Below are positions 35,612 to 44,335 of a DNA stretch of 64,000 bases, in pieces. The translations under genes and the position numbers were made by a program. Source of the stretch: Ruminococcaceae bacterium HV4-5-B5C (GTDB taxonomy: Bacteria > Bacillota > Clostridia > Oscillospirales > Acutalibacteraceae). The notes beneath the pieces were generated by a model. The model ran no database searches. It saw only the letters and a list, made by a program, of their open reading frames with translations, and had not been told where the DNA came from. Location: contig FXYJ02000008.1 in NCBI GenBank assembly GCA_900184925.1, positions 1-64,000 of the forward strand, read 5' to 3'. The first letter of the stretch is position 1; every line of letters begins with the position of its first letter.

Positions 35612-35669
35612 GTGCATTTCCTCCAAAATAATGAATAATAGGAATCGATCTTTTGTCCTTACGGCTCAA

Positions 35670-35698
35670 ATTATAATAGCATCCGGGGAACCTCACAA
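35670..35698 (-). promoter_or_regulatory. promoter of the agmatine operon
   Basis: On the minus strand, TTGTGA (35698-35693), 17 nt, TATAAT (35675-35670), about 50 nt before ptcA. Confidence 0.7.
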
Positions 35699-35718
35699 TC
35701 ACTCGGCGTGATGATTCC

Positions 35719-35764
35719 CCTAATATCACCCGTTTCCGTTCCTAGCATTACCCGTTCGGGTAAT
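35719..35764. promoter_or_regulatory. probable activator site: palindrome plus direct repeat
   Basis: ATTACCCGTTCGGGTAAT (35747-35764) is an 8+8 inverted repeat. About 24 nt away a similar half, CCTAATATCACCCGTTT, repeats the left arm. It is centred near -90 relative to the ptcA promoter, in the divergent region with the LuxR-type gene, so it is a good candidate binding site for that regulator. Confidence 0.6.
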
Positions 35765-35840
35765 AAAAACCGCTGCGTCTGCGCTGCGGGCCGGAAATGA
35801 TAATGCTCTATGCAGAATAACCAATTATTTGTAGATTTAC

Positions 35841-35869
35841 TTGACAGAATTGTCGCCGAGGAATAAGAT
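35841..35869 (+). promoter_or_regulatory. promoter of the LuxR-type regulator
   Basis: TTGACA (35841-35846), 17 nt, TAAGAT (35864-35869). Confidence 0.7.
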
Positions 35870-35930
35870 AAGGCTATAGATTTGTACAATTATGGGCATT
35901 TTTAGCTGATTTTGAAGAATGGAGGATGCT

Positions 35931-36695
35931 ATGGACGGATTATCTCACGGCGAATGGTGTCAGATCAACGAAATCATCACCCGGATTTACAACTGTAAGG
36001 ATTTAGCGGCCCTGCGGGGCGATTTCCTTGAGAGAATCGAGAAACTGATTCCGTATCAGCGAGCCTTTTTTGACCTTGGAGACAACAAAGGGGATAACCA
36101 TATTTTCTTCGATCCGATTGCTGTTAATATGTCCAATTCCGACCTCGATGATTACTACCGCCATTTTGAGTCGCTGGATTATGCCGTTTGGGCCCTTTCC
36201 CAAAATACACCGATTGTTTACCGCGACACGGATCTGCTGCCGGACGAACTCCGCGAACGTTCCCTGTTTTGCAGCGAGTGGCTGAAGCCGATGGATGTCT
36301 TTTACTGCGGGGGAACAAGCATTGTGGAAGACAAAATGCTGTTCGGCTCGGTAACTCTGATGAAAAACAAAAAAAGCGGTGACTTCTCCGACCGCGATCT
36401 GCAGATTCTTTCCATCCTGAACGACCACCTGTGCCGGCGTTTTAAGCAGGCTTATCCGAACGGGATCAGCTATAAGTTTGCAAATACCGCCGAAACCGAC
36501 ATTATGTCAAAGTACAGGCTGACTCAGCGCGAATGCGAAATTCTTCAGCTGCTGAACGCGGGAATGCACAACAATGAGATCAGCGCCAGACTTTTTATCT
36601 CGGAGAACACAACCAAAAAACATGTGGCTCACATCTATGAAAAGCTCAATGTTTCGAGCAGGTCTCAGCTGGTAAGGGTCATCTGCGAAAAATAA
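35931..36695 (+). CDS. LuxR-family regulator, likely of agmatine catabolism
   Basis: 254 aa from ATG 35931 with GGAGG at 35921; an in-frame ATG at 35919 overlaps the site. The first 180 residues resemble a GAF-type sensory domain. The last 65 hold the LuxR helix-turn-helix (LTQRECEILQLLNAG ... ISENTTKKHVAHIYEKLNV). It is divergent from the agmatine operon. LuxR-type AguR activates agmatine genes in enterococci and streptococci, though that protein is membrane-bound and this one has no clear membrane segment. Ligand unknown, possibly agmatine. Confidence 0.82.
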   Translation: MDGLSHGEWCQINEIITRIYNCKDLAALRGDFLERIEKLIPYQRAFFDLGDNKGDNHIFFDPIAVNMSNSDLDDYYRHFESLDYAVWALSQNTPIVYRDTDLLPDELRERSLFCSEWLKPMDVFYCGGTSIVEDKMLFGSVTLMKNKKSGDFSDRDLQILSILNDHLCRRFKQAYPNGISYKFANTAETDIMSKYRLTQRECEILQLLNAGMHNNEISARLFISENTTKKHVAHIYEKLNVSSRSQLVRVICEK

Positions 36696-36713
36696 CATGA
36701 CGGGTAAAAATAA

Positions 36714-36756
36714 AATTCCCCGGCTCGGTATCACAATACCGAAGCCGGGGAATTTT
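36714..36756. terminator. bidirectional terminator
   Basis: AATTCCCCGGC-TCGGTAT pairs with ATACCGA-AGCCGGGGAATT, with A and T flanks. It separates the LuxR-type gene from convergent pyrI. Confidence 0.88.
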
Positions 36757-36788
36757 CCGATGCGTGAGGAGGAGCAGAAGACAGCTGT

Positions 36789-37202
36789 TTATTCCTGATA
36801 TTCCTGTTCACAGTAGGTACAGCGATAACGGCCGTCGCAGAGCTGAAACACCTGGTCGATTTCTTCTTCAATGCTCGTAATGCAGCGCGGATTCTTACAT
36901 TTAATCACGTTTTTCAAAACATGGGGAAGAACAAGCTTCGTCTTTTTGATGATTTTCCCATCATCAATCAGGTTTACGGTAATATTGGGATCGATAAAAC
37001 CCAGAATGTCGAGGTCAATGTCGATCACGCCTTCGATCTTGATGATATCCTTTTTGCCGTATTTGCTGCTTTTCGCGTTCTTGATTACGGCAACGCAGCA
37101 GTCCATCTGGGCAAGGTTCAGCAGATCGTAGATCTTCATACTGCTTCCCGCTTTGATATGGTCAATGACAATTCCCTGGTTCAGGCTGTCGATGTTAAGC
37201 AT
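36789..37202 (-). CDS. pyrI: aspartate carbamoyltransferase regulatory subunit
   Basis: 137 aa. An N-terminal allosteric domain, then a zinc domain with four cysteines at 102, 107, 128 and 131 (CKNPRC and RCTYC), which bridges to the catalytic subunit. It starts inside the pyrB 3' end (8-nt overlap) with GGAGGTAGAGC upstream. It mediates nucleotide feedback on PyrB. It is somewhat shorter at the N-terminus than the enterobacterial protein (about 153 aa). Confidence 0.93.
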   Translation of the reverse strand: MLNIDSLNQGIVIDHIKAGSSMKIYDLLNLAQMDCCVAVIKNAKSSKYGKKDIIKIEGVIDIDLDILGFIDPNITVNLIDDGKIIKKTKLVLPHVLKNVIKCKNPRCITSIEEEIDQVFQLCDGRYRCTYCEQEYQE

Positions 37203-38115
37203 GCTCTACCTCCAAAAGGGTCATGATCAGAGCCATCCTGACGTAAACGCCGTTCTGGACCTGATCAAAATACGCCGCCCGCGGGTCGTCGTCCACTTCC
37301 AGCGCGATTTCGTTCACTCTGGGCAGCGGGTGCAGAACCGCCATGTCCGGTTTTGCGCCGCGCATCTTGTCCAGCGTCAAAATGTAGCTGTCTTTCAGGC
37401 GGATATAATCTTCTTCATTGAAGAAGCGCTCTTTCTGCACCCGTGTCATGTAGAGAATGTCGAGTTTGGAAATTACGTCATCAATGCTCTCGACCTCTTC
37501 AAAGGGGATGTTCCTTTCTTTCAGAACGTGTTCGGTAATATAGTCCGGCGCGCGCAGCTCTTCGGGAGAAATCAGAACAAAGCGGATATCTTCATACCGC
37601 GCCAGAGACTTGATCAGAGAATGGACCGTCCGGCCGAATTTCAAATCGCCGCACAGTCCAATCGTCAAATGATCCAGCCGATGCTTTTTGTTCCGGATTG
37701 TCATTAAATCCGTCAGCGTCTGCGTCGGATGCTGATGCCCGCCGTCTCCGGCGTTGATTACGGGAATCTTTGAATACTTAGACGCCCGCAGAGGAGCACC
37801 TTCTTTGGGATGACGGATTGCACAGATGTCTGCGTAGCATGACACCGCCCGGATGGTATCCGCAACACTTTCTCCCTTTGATGCCGAGCTGCTGTTTGCA
37901 GAAGAAAAGCCTAATACACTTCCGCCCAAGTTAAGCATTGCAGCTTCAAAACTTAAACGGGTTCGTGTACTAGGCTCATAAAACAGCGTCGCCAGCTTTT
38001 TTCCTTTACAGACCCCTGAATAATTCCCGGGGTTTTCAGCAATTCTGTCTGCCAAATCCAACAACTGGTTGGTTTCCATTACAGACAGATCCAATGGATC
38101 AATCAGACTTCTCAT
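37195..38115 (-). CDS. pyrB: aspartate carbamoyltransferase catalytic subunit
   Basis: 306 aa from ATG 38113-38115 with GGAGGT upstream. The carbamoyl-phosphate loop is [11 protein letters not shown], followed by the SSSASKGES mobile loop, [20 protein letters not shown] and HPLPRVNEI. It makes carbamoylaspartate from carbamoyl phosphate and aspartate, the first committed pyrimidine step. With pyrI it forms the class B holoenzyme. The putrescine carbamoyltransferase operon next door is a second local source of carbamoyl phosphate. Confidence 0.95.
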   Translation of the reverse strand: MRSLIDPLDLSVMETNQLLDLADRIAENPGNYSGVCKGKKLATLFYEPSTRTRLSFEAAMLNLGGSVLGFSSANSSSASKGESVADTIRAVSCYADICAIRHPKEGAPLRASKYSKIPVINAGDGGHQHPTQTLTDLMTIRNKKHRLDHLTIGLCGDLKFGRTVHSLIKSLARYEDIRFVLISPEELRAPDYITEHVLKERNIPFEEVESIDDVISKLDILYMTRVQKERFFNEEDYIRLKDSYILTLDKMRGAKPDMAVLHPLPRVNEIALEVDDDPRAAYFDQVQNGVYVRMALIMTLLEVEHA

Positions 38116-38194
38116 AATGACCTCCATTTTCGAGAAATTGGCTTTCTCAATTTATCCCGGAGTCAGGCTGACCGCGTCAGGACAAATTTTTATA

Positions 38195-38223
38195 ATCTTA
38201 CACATAAATCACAAAGTTGTCCA
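38195..38223 (-). promoter_or_regulatory. pyrBI promoter
   Basis: On the minus strand, TGGACA (38223-38218), 17 nt, TAAGAT (38200-38195). The leader to the pyrB start is about 70 nt and contains a small GAGAAA/TTTCTC hairpin. I see no clear PyrR site. Confidence 0.6.
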
Positions 38224-38651
38224 TAGGCAAAACGCATTAATATGACCCCGCGATTTCGTTAAATACTGGTGATTATACTGCGACCGCCCGGAAAGGATTT
38301 GAAAACCGGTAAAATCTCGCGCTTGCTTCTCTCCGTGAATGACGCGATACGGCTTTTTGTACGTCTCGGCTTTCGTCCTGCATCCGAAAAGCCGAAGGTG
38401 AAACAGTTTTTATGCCTGTAATCGTCTGTCCTGGAATCTTGTGAGCTCTAGCTGAACAGTGTTTCTTGAATATTGTCAAAACTTAGCATATACTTAACTG
38501 TGTATAATAGTTAATTGGGACAAGGATCAAGACGCGTCTGTACTGCGGGTCAGACCCGGAAACGGTAAGGATACGCCTGTAAAAAGGGTATCGGAAACAG
38601 AATAATACATTTGTGCGGGCGGATATTACATAATTAGGAAGAAGTGTTTTA
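38224..38651. other. non-coding region upstream of tag, possible structured leader
   Basis: No convincing gene. A TATAAT (38503-38508) after an AT-rich stretch may start the tag transcript. The next 135 nt contain short hairpins (GCGGGT/ACCCG near 38547, CCG-GAAA-CGG near 38557, GATAC/GTATC near 38571-38592). I do not recognise a known riboswitch. Confidence 0.4.
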
Positions 38652-39206
38652 ATGGATCGTTGTGACTGGTGTCAATCAGATGATTTATATACGAAATACC
38701 ATGATGAAGAATGGGGCGTCCCTGTTCATGATGACAGAAAGCAATTCGAATTTTTAGTGCTTGAATCGGCACAGTCCGGGCTTAGCTGGATTACGATACT
38801 TAAAAAAAGAGAAAATTACCGTTTGGCTTATGATAATTTTGAGCCGGGAATCGTAGCCCTCTATGATGACAAAAAGATTGACGAATTACTTTTGAATCCG
38901 GGTATCGTCAGAAACAGGAGAAAAATTGAAGCCTCCGTGAATAATGCTCGCAGGTTTCTGGAGATTCAAAAAACGTTTGGCAGTTTTGATCGGTATATTT
39001 GGGGATTTGTCAATAATAAGCCGATCGTGAATAGCTGGGGGAACAGCTCTGAAGTACCTGCAACCTCACCGCTTTCCGATACAATCAGTAAAGATTTGAA
39101 ACAAAGGGGATTCCGTTTTCTCGGGTCCGTCACGGTTTATGCACATCTGCAGGCGACAGGTATTGTAGACGATCATATCAACTCCTGCTTCAAAAAGACA
39201 AAATAG
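38652..39206 (+). CDS. tag: 3-methyladenine DNA glycosylase I
   Basis: 184 aa, family length. It starts MDRCDW with the zinc cysteine C4, then YHDEEWGVP with H17, the substrate pocket block QSGLSWITILKKRENY, and ends DDHINSC with the last two zinc ligands. It excises 3-methyladenine from alkylated DNA. Codon use is more AT-rich than in its neighbours, which hints at separate ancestry. It is transcribed alone. Confidence 0.93.
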   Translation: MDRCDWCQSDDLYTKYHDEEWGVPVHDDRKQFEFLVLESAQSGLSWITILKKRENYRLAYDNFEPGIVALYDDKKIDELLLNPGIVRNRRKIEASVNNARRFLEIQKTFGSFDRYIWGFVNNKPIVNSWGNSSEVPATSPLSDTISKDLKQRGFRFLGSVTVYAHLQATGIVDDHINSCFKKTK

Positions 39207-39288
39207 AGAAAGAAAATTACGGATCACTCACAGGAAAACCATAGTGATAAGTTTACTAATCAATAACATCTGATTCGGAGGACTTAAC

Positions 39289-40218
39289 TTGGCAATTGAT
39301 AAGGCAATGCGTGCGGCGTTGAGGGCTGTCAGCTCTCTGGACGTCGATGTGAAACGGAGCTACAAAGCGGAACGCCAGATGGAACGCCTGACGGCAAGAC
39401 TGCGGGGAAAGCCTTCTGACTATAAAATGTGGGATAAGCATGTCCGGTGCGGCGATCACTTTGTGCCTGTGCGTGTTTTTTCACCGCCGGGAGACGGCCC
39501 TTTCCCTATTCTGCTGTTCTTTCACGGAGGAGGATGGGTGACCGGGGGCATCGAAAATTACACCGGAGTTTGTGTCGATCTTGCAAAGGCGACACACCGC
39601 ACGGTAGCGGTCGTCGATTACCGACTGGCACCGGAGTATCGGTTTCCCGCTGCACCGGAAGACTGCTATGCCGTCGCAAGGGAATTGTTCTTGGGCAATA
39701 CTTTCCATGCGGAGAATCAGGAGATTACCCTGATCGGCGACAGTGCGGGAGGCAATCTGGCTGCCGTGGTTTCCCTGATGGCGCGGGACAGGGGAGAATT
39801 TCTGCCCCGCAAGCAGATTCTACTGTATCCGTCCACGTTCAACGATCACGGCGCAGGCTCGCCATTCCCCTCGGTTCAGGAGAATGGAACCGATTATCTG
39901 CTCACTTCGAAACGGGTTGAGGGATTCATGGAACTTTACAGCAGTTCTCCGGAGGATTTTCAGAACCCATACTTTGCTCCTCTTTTAGCCGCGGATCTCT
40001 CCCACCAGCCGAGCACGCTCATTATCTCGGCGGAGTTTTGCCCGCTGCGGGACGAAGGGGAATATTACGGAACGGCGCTCAGAAAAGCCGGCAACTATGT
40101 TGAAATCTATCGGATGAAAAAAGCCCTTCACGGCTTTTTCATGCTGCCGCCCCGGTTTGCACCGATCAAACGCGCTTACCGGGAGATCAATCATTTTTTG
40201 GCCCGAGAGGAATCATGA
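39289..40218 (+). CDS. alpha/beta hydrolase (hormone-sensitive lipase-type esterase)
   Basis: 309 aa from TTG 39289, chosen for GGAGG 7 nt upstream. The oxyanion-hole motif HGGGW is at 79-83, the nucleophile serine in GDSAGG is S152, and the catalytic histidine is in ALHGFF near residue 280. No signal peptide, so it acts in the cytoplasm on an ester or amide. Its stop lies 1 nt before the start of the acyltransferase-like gene, and the three genes to 42161 look translationally coupled. Substrate unknown. Confidence 0.85.
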   Translation: MAIDKAMRAALRAVSSLDVDVKRSYKAERQMERLTARLRGKPSDYKMWDKHVRCGDHFVPVRVFSPPGDGPFPILLFFHGGGWVTGGIENYTGVCVDLAKATHRTVAVVDYRLAPEYRFPAAPEDCYAVARELFLGNTFHAENQEITLIGDSAGGNLAAVVSLMARDRGEFLPRKQILLYPSTFNDHGAGSPFPSVQENGTDYLLTSKRVEGFMELYSSSPEDFQNPYFAPLLAADLSHQPSTLIISAEFCPLRDEGEYYGTALRKAGNYVEIYRMKKALHGFFMLPPRFAPIKRAYREINHFLAREES

Positions 40219-40219
40219 A

Positions 40220-41518
40220 ATGAAGCCTGTTAAAAGCTGGAGACGGCTGGATAACGCCGCCAAGATTTTTCCGCCTACCAGTTCAAAAAGAGATTCCAAA
40301 GTGTTCCGCTTCACATGCGAGCTTTATGAAACCGTGGATCCACAGGCCCTTCAGAGAGCGCTGGACAAAACCGTAACCAAGTTTCCGTTTTACCGGTCTA
40401 TTCTGAAAAAAGGCTTTTTCTGGTACTATTTTGAAGATACAACACTGCGGCCGGTTGTAACGGAAGAAAGTGAACCGCCCTGCGCTCCGCTTTACGACGC
40501 GGACCGACCGGGATTGCTGTTTCGTGTGTGCTATTATAAAAAGAGGATTAATCTGGAAGTCTTTCACGCCCTAGCCGACGGCATGGGGGCCGTGAACTTT
40601 TTGCGCACTCTCGTTTATTTCTATCTGCTCGAAAAACATCCGGACTGTGTGGAAGAGGAGATCAGGCTCAACGATTCCGACCCCTCCCCCGAGCAGGTCT
40701 GTCAGGACGCATTTCGGAAGTATTACGACAAAAGCGGAAAAGTGAATGAAAAAAAAGAGGCCCGTGCCTATTGCCCGAAGGGGGCGTATCTTCCGGAGAA
40801 CCGCGTCGGAATTTTCGAAGGCATTCTGTCGGTAAAGAGTCTGTTGGAAATTGCCCACCACTATGACGCATCGATTACGGAACTTTTGACTTCGGTGCTG
40901 CTTTGTTCCATTCAGGAAGGAATGTCCGTTAGAGATCAGGCGTTACCGGTTGTGGTTACGATTCCGGTCGATCTGCGGCATTATTTCCAATCCCGGACGG
41001 CACGCAATTTTTTCGCCCTCATCCATATCCGCTACAACTTCACAAGGTCGGGTAATTCCTTTCCCGACGTGGTTGCGGGTGTTAAAAAATCGTTTGACGA
41101 ACAGCTTGTCGCCCGCAATATGCAGAATATTATCAACCGGTATTCGGCGCTGGAGAACAATCCAATGATTCGCATTATTCCGCTCGGAATTAAAATATAC
41201 TGCCTGAAACTCGCCGGGCGTCTCGCGAGGAGGGACGAAACGGCGGATATCTCCAATATGGGCAAAATCGCAATGCCTGTGAAAATGTCTTCTTACATTC
41301 GGCTCTTCAATGTTATCTTCAGCAACAGGCACCCGCAGATTTGTCTTTGCTCTTTTGGGGACACGCTCTCGGTCAGCTATTCTTCCCAACTGGAAAGCAC
41401 CGATATCCCGCGCTGTTTCTTCCGGAGACTTGCCGATATGGGGATTGACATTCAGATCAGTTCAAACCTGGAACAAAAGAAAGAGGAAGAGGACGATGCT
41501 CTACTGCAAGAACTGTAA
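40220..41518 (+). CDS. condensation-domain/alcohol acyltransferase-like protein
   Basis: 432 aa from ATG 40220 with GAGAGG upstream. It has the CAT/condensation superfamily active-site motif HALADG (H116, D120, G121; pattern HxxxDG) and a second half with a DLRHYFQSRTARNFF-like block at the usual position of the DFG-type structural motif. Such proteins transfer acyl groups to hydroxyls or amines, as in wax ester, mycolipid and nonribosomal peptide pathways. It sits between an esterase and a zinc-ribbon membrane protein. Donor and acceptor unknown. Confidence 0.75.
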   Translation: MKPVKSWRRLDNAAKIFPPTSSKRDSKVFRFTCELYETVDPQALQRALDKTVTKFPFYRSILKKGFFWYYFEDTTLRPVVTEESEPPCAPLYDADRPGLLFRVCYYKKRINLEVFHALADGMGAVNFLRTLVYFYLLEKHPDCVEEEIRLNDSDPSPEQVCQDAFRKYYDKSGKVNEKKEARAYCPKGAYLPENRVGIFEGILSVKSLLEIAHHYDASITELLTSVLLCSIQEGMSVRDQALPVVVTIPVDLRHYFQSRTARNFFALIHIRYNFTRSGNSFPDVVAGVKKSFDEQLVARNMQNIINRYSALENNPMIRIIPLGIKIYCLKLAGRLARRDETADISNMGKIAMPVKMSSYIRLFNVIFSNRHPQICLCSFGDTLSVSYSSQLESTDIPRCFFRRLADMGIDIQISSNLEQKKEEEDDALLQEL

Positions 41519-42161
41519 AGTCCATTTATCGGGGAAATATGTGTGCTGCCCGTTATGTAAGGGGGACCTTACAGGGGAAGCGGATCAGGCCGATACCATA
41601 TTTCCGCCGGATCCTCCGCAGGTGGAAACAAATCACGCCTTACTGACGTGGTTGGCTTTGGGCTCTGTTGCCGCTGCCGCCGTCTGCATTGCGGTCAATC
41701 TGATTCTCCCGTCCGGGGGCTGGTGGTTTGTATTTGTGGTTTTTGGAATCGTCAGCTTCTGGATTTCCCTTGGCCTTGTGCTGCAAAAAAGGACCAATAT
41801 TCCAAAAACTGTTTTATGGCAGGTGGGCCTTCTTTCTATCCTTGCCTACCTTTGGGACCGTTTTACAGGATCCCGGGGATGGTCCCTGAATTATGTGCTC
41901 CCCATTCTCTGCACCAGCGCTATGGTGGCCATGTCTGTAATTGCAAAAGTCAAAAAGCTCAATATTCAAGATTATATTTTGTATCTTGTCATCGACTGTG
42001 TGTTCGGCATCCTGTCCTTCACGCTGCTGGCTGTCGGGAGAATAACGGAGGTAATTCCGTCAGCAATCTGTTTTGCCTCGACCATCATTTTCCTTGCCGA
42101 GTTACTGATTTTTCAGGGGAAAGCCCTGTTGGCTGAAATACAGCGCAGGTTTCATCTGTAA
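41496..42161 (+). CDS. zinc-ribbon membrane protein (DUF6320-like)
   Basis: 221 aa from ATG 41496, overlapping the previous gene by 23 nt. An N-terminal zinc ribbon (C4, C7, C18, C21) is followed by a short linker and about six membrane helices (residues 50-205). The short cytoplasmic tail is basic. I recall this family as DUF6320, found beside acyltransferases; the function is not described. Coupled translation with the two preceding enzymes suggests a membrane-associated three-part unit acting on a lipid-like substrate. Confidence 0.65.
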   Translation: MLYCKNCKVHLSGKYVCCPLCKGDLTGEADQADTIFPPDPPQVETNHALLTWLALGSVAAAAVCIAVNLILPSGGWWFVFVVFGIVSFWISLGLVLQKRTNIPKTVLWQVGLLSILAYLWDRFTGSRGWSLNYVLPILCTSAMVAMSVIAKVKKLNIQDYILYLVIDCVFGILSFTLLAVGRITEVIPSAICFASTIIFLAELLIFQGKALLAEIQRRFHL

Positions 42162-42194
42162 GCGCCGCGAGGCGAACGACAAGAAATTAGCGTA

Positions 42195-42406
42195 TATGTG
42201 GGCTCCCCGGCAGACTGGCAGGGAAATCCCCAAAATGCAGATGCGAAAAGGAGAACGCAGCTCCCCTGTTTGACTGGGGAAAATATTTCGACAAGGATGG
42301 GAAGAAGATCCTTCCCTTTTCGGTTCAGGTTCACCACTCTTTTGTGGACGGGATTCACATCGGAAGGCTGGCGGATTCCCTGCAGAATGCACTGAATGAG
42401 GAATGA
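42195..42406 (+). pseudogene. chloramphenicol acetyltransferase remnant (C-terminal part)
   Basis: A frame open from 42251 to the stop at 42404-42406 encodes DWGKYFDKDGKKILPF, then the CAT active-site motif HHSFVDGIH and HIGRLADSLQN, the normal CAT C-terminus. The upstream part continues in another frame (stop near 42270), giving about 15-20 further weakly CAT-like residues, so the gene is frameshifted and 5'-truncated: roughly 70 of the usual 215 residues remain. No ribosome-binding site. It lies right after another member of the same acyltransferase superfamily. Confidence 0.8.
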
Positions 42407-42709
42407 GCCGAAGTGCCGGAACATACTGCCGCAGCAAGACGCAGTGTTTGTGGCATGCAGCAATGCTCTGCGCGTGATGAATCTTTCTTGCGGACAGATT
42501 GATCCGTTCGTGAAAGTTGTCCCGGTCGTGGGCCGGTGAACTGCCCGGCAGGCAGAGAGAGGGCTATGCCGATATAAACTATGATTTTTTCCAAAAAACT
42601 TTAGTTTGCGTGATACGACACTCGTTCCGATTCTTCAATCTTGTTTCCATTTCACCATTTGTTTCAGTACTGTGCCGTATTCGTTATTTCAGACGAAACG
42701 GGTGGGAAA
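42407..42709. other. intergenic, no gene seen
   Basis: About 300 nt after the CAT remnant with no coding signal. The second half is AT-rich and probably holds the promoter of the response-regulator gene, but I see no convincing pair of hexamers. Confidence 0.4.
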
Positions 42710-44335
42710 ATGATCAGTGTGTTCCTGGTAGAGGATGAATTCGTAGTCCGCGAGGGCATAAAAAAGAATGTAGACTGGGCCGGCAGCGGGATCAGTTTTC
42801 TCGGTGAAGCACCGGACGGGGAACTGGCTTATCCGCTGATTCAGAAACTGAAGCCGGATATTGTTATCACAGATATTAAAATGCCGTTTATGGACGGGCT
42901 GGACCTCTCCCGCCTGATCCGGAAGGAGCTTCCCGGAACAAAGATCATTATTCTTTCCGGCTACGGCGATTTTGATTATGCAAAACAGGCAATCGGCATC
43001 GGCGTCACCGATTATCTGCTTAAGCCGATTTCGCCCGAAAAGCTGCTGGAGGCGGTGCGACCCGTGGCGGCACTCGTCCGTGAGGAGCGGGGGAAAGAAG
43101 AAAATCTGCGCCGGTTTGAAGAGGAAATGAAAGAGAACGAAACTCTTGCGCGGAGCAAATACTTCGACGAGGTGATTTCGGGGCAGCTTTCTTCCGCGGA
43201 TATCATCTGTAGGGGGCAGAGCCAAAAGATTAACTTTGCAGCAGGCTGTTTCCGCATTGTTCTGTACGAAGTGAACGACACGGCGCAGAGTGGGGAAGCG
43301 ATGGGCTACTCAGGCAGGGTCGTTCAATTTACGGAGGCACTCCAGAAAAAGGAAAAAGAGCTGCCTCGCGTGGACATCTTTCCGCGCGGCGTGGAGGGCC
43401 TGGCGTTTCTGGTCAAAGCGGATTCGGAGCATGAACTGGAAGAGAACACAGGAGCACTGCTCAGTCTGCTCGGCAGCCTGCGGGAAGCCGTGGGAGAACT
43501 TCGGTATTTTGCGGCAATCGGAAAACTAACCCACAGGCCAAAAGAAATTGCCGAGTCTTTCTACAGCGCAAGGCGTGTGTTTGCCTACCGCTATCTCGGG
43601 CAGAAGAACCGTACAGTGCGTTACGACGAGTCGGAAAGCTTTAAAGTGGTTGATGACTGCCCGCGTGACAGTATGGAAATAGACGTTGGCGGGTTTGACC
43701 GAAACGCCGTACGGAATTTTCTGCGGAACGGACTGCTTTCGGAGGCTCCCGCTTTTGCTGCAAATTTTTTCGTTCAGCTGGGGGAGAACAGTCTCACTTC
43801 CATGATGTTCCGGCAGTACGTTGCAATGGATCTGTATCTCTGTGCAGCGGATTTTCTTCGGCAGATGGAGTACGGTGAGGAAGAGGTTCGGAAACACATC
43901 GGCGACATCGGTACGATATCCGCCGCGCTGGTTTCGGTGCAGCAGACGAAAGACTGTCTGACGGAGCTCATCGAACATGCCGTCGAAGCGAGGGACAGCA
44001 AGGCAACCAAGCGCTATGGCAAACTGATTGAAGACGCGAAAGAATACATAGGTAAGAATTACGCCAACGGAGAAATTTCCCTCAATGCGACCGCTCAGAG
44101 CGTTAACCTGAGCCCGAACCATTTCAGCACCATTTTTTCACAGGAGACCGGCAGCACCTTCATTGAATATTTAACGGATCTGCGCATGGAAAAGGCCCGG
44201 GAGATGCTCCGCTGCACCGATCGGAAAACTTCTGAGATTGCTTACTGTGTGGGTTATCAGGATCCGCACTATTTCAGTTATCTGTTTCGGAAGATCAACA
44301 ACTGTTCCCCGCGGGAATACAGGGAGAAAAGATGA
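42710..44335 (+). CDS. YesN-like response regulator (REC + AraC HTH)
   Basis: 541 aa from ATG 42710. The receiver domain (1-120) has acidic E9/D10, phospho-acceptor D55 in ITDIKMPFMDG, and a lysine in DYLLKPIS. A long middle region (about 130-420) has no assigned fold. The C-terminal AraC double helix-turn-helix contains LSPNHFSTIFSQETG and AYCVGYQDPHYFSYLFRK. It pairs with the overlapping sensor kinase gene and most likely activates the sugar transporter genes just downstream. Confidence 0.92.
   Translation: MISVFLVEDEFVVREGIKKNVDWAGSGISFLGEAPDGELAYPLIQKLKPDIVITDIKMPFMDGLDLSRLIRKELPGTKIIILSGYGDFDYAKQAIGIGVTDYLLKPISPEKLLEAVRPVAALVREERGKEENLRRFEEEMKENETLARSKYFDEVISGQLSSADIICRGQSQKINFAAGCFRIVLYEVNDTAQSGEAMGYSGRVVQFTEALQKKEKELPRVDIFPRGVEGLAFLVKADSEHELEENTGALLSLLGSLREAVGELRYFAAIGKLTHRPKEIAESFYSARRVFAYRYLGQKNRTVRYDESESFKVVDDCPRDSMEIDVGGFDRNAVRNFLRNGLLSEAPAFAANFFVQLGENSLTSMMFRQYVAMDLYLCAADFLRQMEYGEEEVRKHIGDIGTISAALVSVQQTKDCLTELIEHAVEARDSKATKRYGKLIEDAKEYIGKNYANGEISLNATAQSVNLSPNHFSTIFSQETGSTFIEYLTDLRMEKAREMLRCTDRKTSEIAYCVGYQDPHYFSYLFRKINNCSPREYREKR

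Noticed and set aside
38273..38479. 68-aa minus-strand frame between pyrB and tag
   Set aside because: No ribosome-binding site, no family resemblance, and it lies in a region with promoter-like features.
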